Source of the DNA: TMP-86 sp039807285
GTDB lineage: Bacteria > Pseudomonadota > Gammaproteobacteria > Steroidobacterales > Steroidobacteraceae
DNA length: 64,000 bases
Direction of reading: 5' to 3'
Assembly (NCBI GenBank): GCA_044226785.1
Contig: JBGAGK010000002.1
Coordinates: 1-64,000, forward strand
The notes under the pieces were generated by a model. It saw only the letters and a program-made list of their open reading frames with translations. It made no database searches and had not been told where the DNA came from. Position 1 is the first letter of the stretch. The number at the start of each line of letters is the position of its first letter. The translations under genes and the position numbers were made by a program. Positions 61,192-64,000 of this stretch are shown here, in pieces.

Positions 61192-62040
61192 TCAGTCGGT
61201 GTTGCGCAGCAGCTCGTTGATGGAGGTCTTGGCCCGCGTCTGCGCATCCACCCGTTTGACGATGACCGCGCAGGACAGCGAGTACCTGCCATTGGAAGCC
61301 GGGAGCGATCCGGGCACCACCACCGAGCCCGCCGGCACACGGCCGTACAGGATCCGGTCCTGCTCCCGGTCGTAGATGCGGGTGCTCTGCCCGATGAACA
61401 CCCCCATGGAAATCACCGAACCGGCCTCGACGATCACTCCCTCCACGATTTCCGAGCGCGCGCCGATGAAGCAGTCATCCTCGATGATGGTAGGGCTGGC
61501 CTGGAGCGGTTCCAGCACGCCGCCGATGCCGACACCACCCGACAGATGCACATTGCGGCCGATCTGTGCGCAGGATCCCACGGTGGCCCAGGTGTCCACC
61601 ATGGTGCCGCTGTCCACGTAGGCGCCGATGTTCACGTAGCTGGGCATGAGCACGGCATTGGGTGCGATGTACGCGCCGCGGCGCACCGTGGCGGGCGGGA
61701 CCACGCGCACGCCGCCCGCGGCGAATCGCTCTGCATCCCAGCCGGTGTATTTCAGCGGCACCTTGTCGTAGAAGTTCAGTGCGCCGGCGCCAACGGGCGC
61801 ATTGTCCTGGAGGCGGAAGGACAGCAGCACCGCCTTTTTCAGCCATTCATGCACTGTCCAGCCCGCCGCAGTCTTCTCCGCCACCCGGAGCCGGCCGGCA
61901 TCGAGACCCGCAATCGCGAACTCCACGGCCTCCCGTACTGCAACCGGTGCATGCTGCGGCTGGAAAGTGGCGCGCTGTTCCCAGGCCTGCTCGATGGTGT
62001 GCTGGATGCGGTCGGCCATGGGTTGGTACCTCGGGTTCAT
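61192..62040 (-). CDS. dapD: Tetrahydrodipicolinate N-succinyltransferase
   Basis: The enzyme commits tetrahydrodipicolinate to the succinylase branch of lysine and diaminopimelate synthesis. The 282-residue protein has an N-terminal helical domain and a left-handed beta helix with hexapeptide repeats (AYIAPNAVLMPSYVNIGAYV, IGRNVHLSGGVGIGG). Its start overlaps the dapC stop by 4 nt, so glnD, dapC and dapD form one unit. Confidence 0.95.
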   Translation of the reverse strand: MNPRYQPMADRIQHTIEQAWEQRATFQPQHAPVAVREAVEFAIAGLDAGRLRVAEKTAAGWTVHEWLKKAVLLSFRLQDNAPVGAGALNFYDKVPLKYTGWDAERFAAGGVRVVPPATVRRGAYIAPNAVLMPSYVNIGAYVDSGTMVDTWATVGSCAQIGRNVHLSGGVGIGGVLEPLQASPTIIEDDCFIGARSEIVEGVIVEAGSVISMGVFIGQSTRIYDREQDRILYGRVPAGSVVVPGSLPASNGRYSLSCAVIVKRVDAQTRAKTSINELLRNTD

Positions 62041-63233
62041 CGTCCCAGAACGAAATCACGGATCCGCTCGGCGGCCTGCACACATTCCCCGACCGATGCG
62101 ACCAGCGAAAGGCGCACGCGGCCGGCTCCGGGGTTGATTCCATCGGCCTCACGCGCCAGGAACGACCCCGGCAGGGCCGTGACGTTGCGGGTACGGAACA
62201 GCTCACGCACGAATGCCTGGTCATCGCCCCGGACATCGGGCCAGAGATAGAACGCCGCATCCGGGCGCTGCACGTCCAGCACCGGTGCGAGTATGGGAAG
62301 GACGGCGTCGAACTTCTGCCGGTACAGGGCGCGGTTGGCCCGAGCGTGTGCATCGTCCTCCCAGGCCGCAATGCTGGCACGCTGGACATGCAGCGGCATT
62401 GCGCAGCCATGATAGGTGCGATAGGCCAGAAACGCGGAGATGAGTTGCGGATCTCCGGCCACGAAGCCCGATCGCAGCCCCGGAACGCTGGAGCGTTTGG
62501 ACAGGCTGTGGAATACCATGCAGCGCTCGAACCGGCGATGGCCGGCGGCCATGGCTGCCTGCAGCAGCCCCTGGGGAGGTGAATCCTCATCGAAATGGAT
62601 GTCGGCGTAGCATTCGTCACTGGCGATCAGGAAGTCGTGCCGGTGGGCGAGCTCGAGGGCGTGCTTCAGCAAAGCGGGAGGCATGACTGCACCGGTGGGA
62701 TTGGCCGGGCTGCACAGGAACAGGATCCTGCAGCGATTCCAGAGGGCGGGTGGAACCCGATCCAGATCCGGCAGGAAATGCGAGGTGGCGGGCGTGGGCA
62801 GGTAGTGGACGCCGGCGCCGGCCAGCAGGGCCGCACCCTCATAGATCTGATAGAACGGGTTCGGGATCAGCACCAGCGGATCGCAGCCGGGATCGATCAT
62901 CGCCTGCGTGAACGAGAACAGCGCTTCACGTGTGCCGTTGACCGGCAGGACCATGGCATCGGGGTCCACGCTTGCGGGCGGGAGCCGGTAGCGCCGCTGC
63001 AACCAGCCGGCCGCCGCGCGTCGAAACTCCGGCAGTCCCGCGGTGGTGGGATAGCTGCTCAGCAGGCCCAGGTTGCTGCGCAGGGCATCCAGGACCAGAT
63101 CGGGTGCCGGATGCCTGGGCTCACCGATGGACAGTGAGATATGTGGCAGGTCGGCCGGCGGGATCACGCCCGCCTTCAGGTGGTTGAGGCGTTCAAATGG
63201 ATAAGGCCGGAGGGCGTTGAGGCGCGGATTCAC
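62037..63233 (-). CDS. dapC: Succinyldiaminopimelate aminotransferase
   Basis: This PLP enzyme of fold type I catalyses the transamination between DapD and DapE. The 398-residue protein has the N-terminal NALRPYPFERL, the PNPFYQIYEGAA segment, SPANPTGAV, SDECYADIHFDE and the Schiff-base Lys in HSLSKRSSVPGLRSG. It overlaps glnD upstream and dapD downstream by 4 nt each, a DapC-type context that separates it from other class I aminotransferases. Confidence 0.93.
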   Translation of the reverse strand: MNPRLNALRPYPFERLNHLKAGVIPPADLPHISLSIGEPRHPAPDLVLDALRSNLGLLSSYPTTAGLPEFRRAAAGWLQRRYRLPPASVDPDAMVLPVNGTREALFSFTQAMIDPGCDPLVLIPNPFYQIYEGAALLAGAGVHYLPTPATSHFLPDLDRVPPALWNRCRILFLCSPANPTGAVMPPALLKHALELAHRHDFLIASDECYADIHFDEDSPPQGLLQAAMAAGHRRFERCMVFHSLSKRSSVPGLRSGFVAGDPQLISAFLAYRTYHGCAMPLHVQRASIAAWEDDAHARANRALYRQKFDAVLPILAPVLDVQRPDAAFYLWPDVRGDDQAFVRELFRTRNVTALPGSFLAREADGINPGAGRVRLSLVASVGECVQAAERIRDFVLGR

Positions 63234-64000
63234 GCGGGGCCCGGGTTGCGCCGGTCCAGCGCATGGACCAGTGAGTCATTCAGGGACTTGCTGGCCTCAT
63301 CGCCCAGTGGCTGGCCAGCGCTGTCGCTGACGTAGAAAACGTCCTCGGCCCGCTCACCCACGGTCATGATCTTGGCGCCGTGGATGTCTACCTTTTCAGC
63401 GGTGAACACCTTGCCGACCTCGGACAGCAGCCCGGGGCGATCGGCGGCCACCAGCTCGACGATGGTGCGGTTGTTGCGTGTATCGAGGCTGAAGTTCACC
63501 TGGGTGGGCGTGGTGAACATCCGCACCTGCCGTGCGGCCCGGCGCGTCACGGTCAATGGCTGGTTTTCCGGTTGCTGCAGGGTGTTCCACAGGCCGCGCT
63601 CGATTTCCCGGATGCGCGCGGGATCCGCGATCAGCGCTCCGGATTCCTCCAGGACCACATAGGTCTCGAGGCTGAAGCCATCCCGGGTCACGACGATCCG
63701 TGCATCCACCACGTTCAGGCCCAGTTGATCCAGCACCGCAGTGGTACGGGCGAAGGATCGTTGCCGTTGCTCGGTGAAGGTCAGCACCGCGGTGCCCCGC
63801 TGATCCGCCAGTTGACGGACAGCCACGAGCGGCGAAGGGTCTGTCGGCGGCCGTGGTGCGAGCAGGCGGGTGTGCCAGGCAATCTCCTCGGCAGTGAAGC
63901 GCAGGAAATAGCCCTCAGACCAGTGCGACCAGACTTCATCGATGCGCGCCGGTCCGATTCCCTCGAGCATCGCCCGCGCCGCTTCCCGGGTTTCCCGGAT
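63230..64000 (-). CDS. glnD: Bifunctional uridylyltransferase/uridylyl-removing enzyme GlnD, C-terminal part
   Basis: The window holds about 257 C-terminal residues of the PII signal protein uridylyltransferase; the frame is open at the right edge, so the N-terminal nucleotidyltransferase and most of the HD domain lie outside. Visible are the linker (SEGYFLRFTAEEIAWHTRLL) and the two ACT domains (GTAVLTFTEQRQRSFARTTAVLDQLGL region, and RTIVELVAADRPGLLSEVGKVF region) that sense glutamine. Placement before dapC-dapD fits the gammaproteobacterial glnD-dapD neighbourhood. Confidence 0.94.
   Translation of the reverse strand: MRETREAARAMLEGIGPARIDEVWSHWSEGYFLRFTAEEIAWHTRLLAPRPPTDPSPLVAVRQLADQRGTAVLTFTEQRQRSFARTTAVLDQLGLNVVDARIVVTRDGFSLETYVVLEESGALIADPARIREIERGLWNTLQQPENQPLTVTRRAARQVRMFTTPTQVNFSLDTRNNRTIVELVAADRPGLLSEVGKVFTAEKVDIHGAKIMTVGERAEDVFYVSDSAGQPLGDEASKSLNDSLVHALDRRNPGPA

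Noticed and set aside
1..64000. tRNA or rRNA genes, CRISPR arrays, insertion sequences, prophage, attachment sites
   Set aside because: I looked for T-loop motifs, spaced direct repeats, transposase or integrase motifs and found none that hold up.

Overview
The window looks like chromosomal DNA of a free-living, GC-rich gammaproteobacterium. The main clues are a glrK-qseG-glrR-type two-component locus, dapC/dapD next to glnD, a phoBR-phoU cluster, and densely packed genes with many 4-nt stop/start overlaps. I lean towards the Xanthomonadales/Nevskiales/Steroidobacter side, but that is inference from gene content. I see no rRNA, tRNA, CRISPR array, transposase or phage gene. No gene-free stretch exceeds about 250 bp. 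The longest gaps are 25934-26176, 23882-24092, 31729-31925, 8181-8374 and 13620-13793.

Layout. 1-3.5 kb (minus): sigma-54 two-component system GlrR, a QseG-like lipoprotein and GlrK. 3.6-8.2 kb: galE, divergent from srkA, a lipoprotein and typA. 8.4-13.6 kb: a large PAS/GAF/GGDEF/EAL protein, with a secreted S10 carboxypeptidase gene convergent to it. 13.8-17.8 kb: hsp20, acetate kinase and phosphoketolase, apparently one operon behind a sigma-32-like promoter. 17.8-20.8 kb: an HpaB/HpaC-type two-component flavin monooxygenase, divergent from an IclR regulator. 20.9-21.7 kb: a FitAB/VapBC-type toxin-antitoxin pair with palindromic operators. 21.7-23.9 kb: slipin and NfeD protease. 24.1-25.9 kb: an NADP/F420-type oxidoreductase and an FAD aromatic monooxygenase.

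26.2-31.7 kb (minus) is a cyanophycin locus: cyanophycinase, cyanophycin synthetase and a second, shorter Mur ligase homologous to the synthetase C-terminal half. The second ligase seems to start at a non-standard codon. Next come a periplasmic TonB-CTD/Sel1 protein, a crotonase gene divergent from an AraC regulator, dusA, an FHA-linked nucleotide cyclase, GTP-PEPCK, a secreted DUF11-like protein, YoaA helicase and tsaB.

42.8-61.2 kb is dominated by phosphate regulation and transport: phoB (with a Pho box), phoR and phoU, then dsbB, dapE, an RND efflux operon (lipoprotein-RND-MFP-NodT) divergent from its own two-component system, and a porin-pstC-pstA-pstB operon behind a very good Pho box. 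No pstS lies in the window, and phoU sits with phoR instead of pstB. The window ends with dapD, dapC and the 3' part of glnD on the minus strand.

Functional reading (inference): the region combines nutrient storage and scavenging (cyanophycin for N/C, Pho/Pst for P, PII signalling through GlnD) with stress and c-di-GMP signalling and flexible carbon metabolism (phosphoketolase/acetate kinase, PEPCK, aromatic oxygenases).
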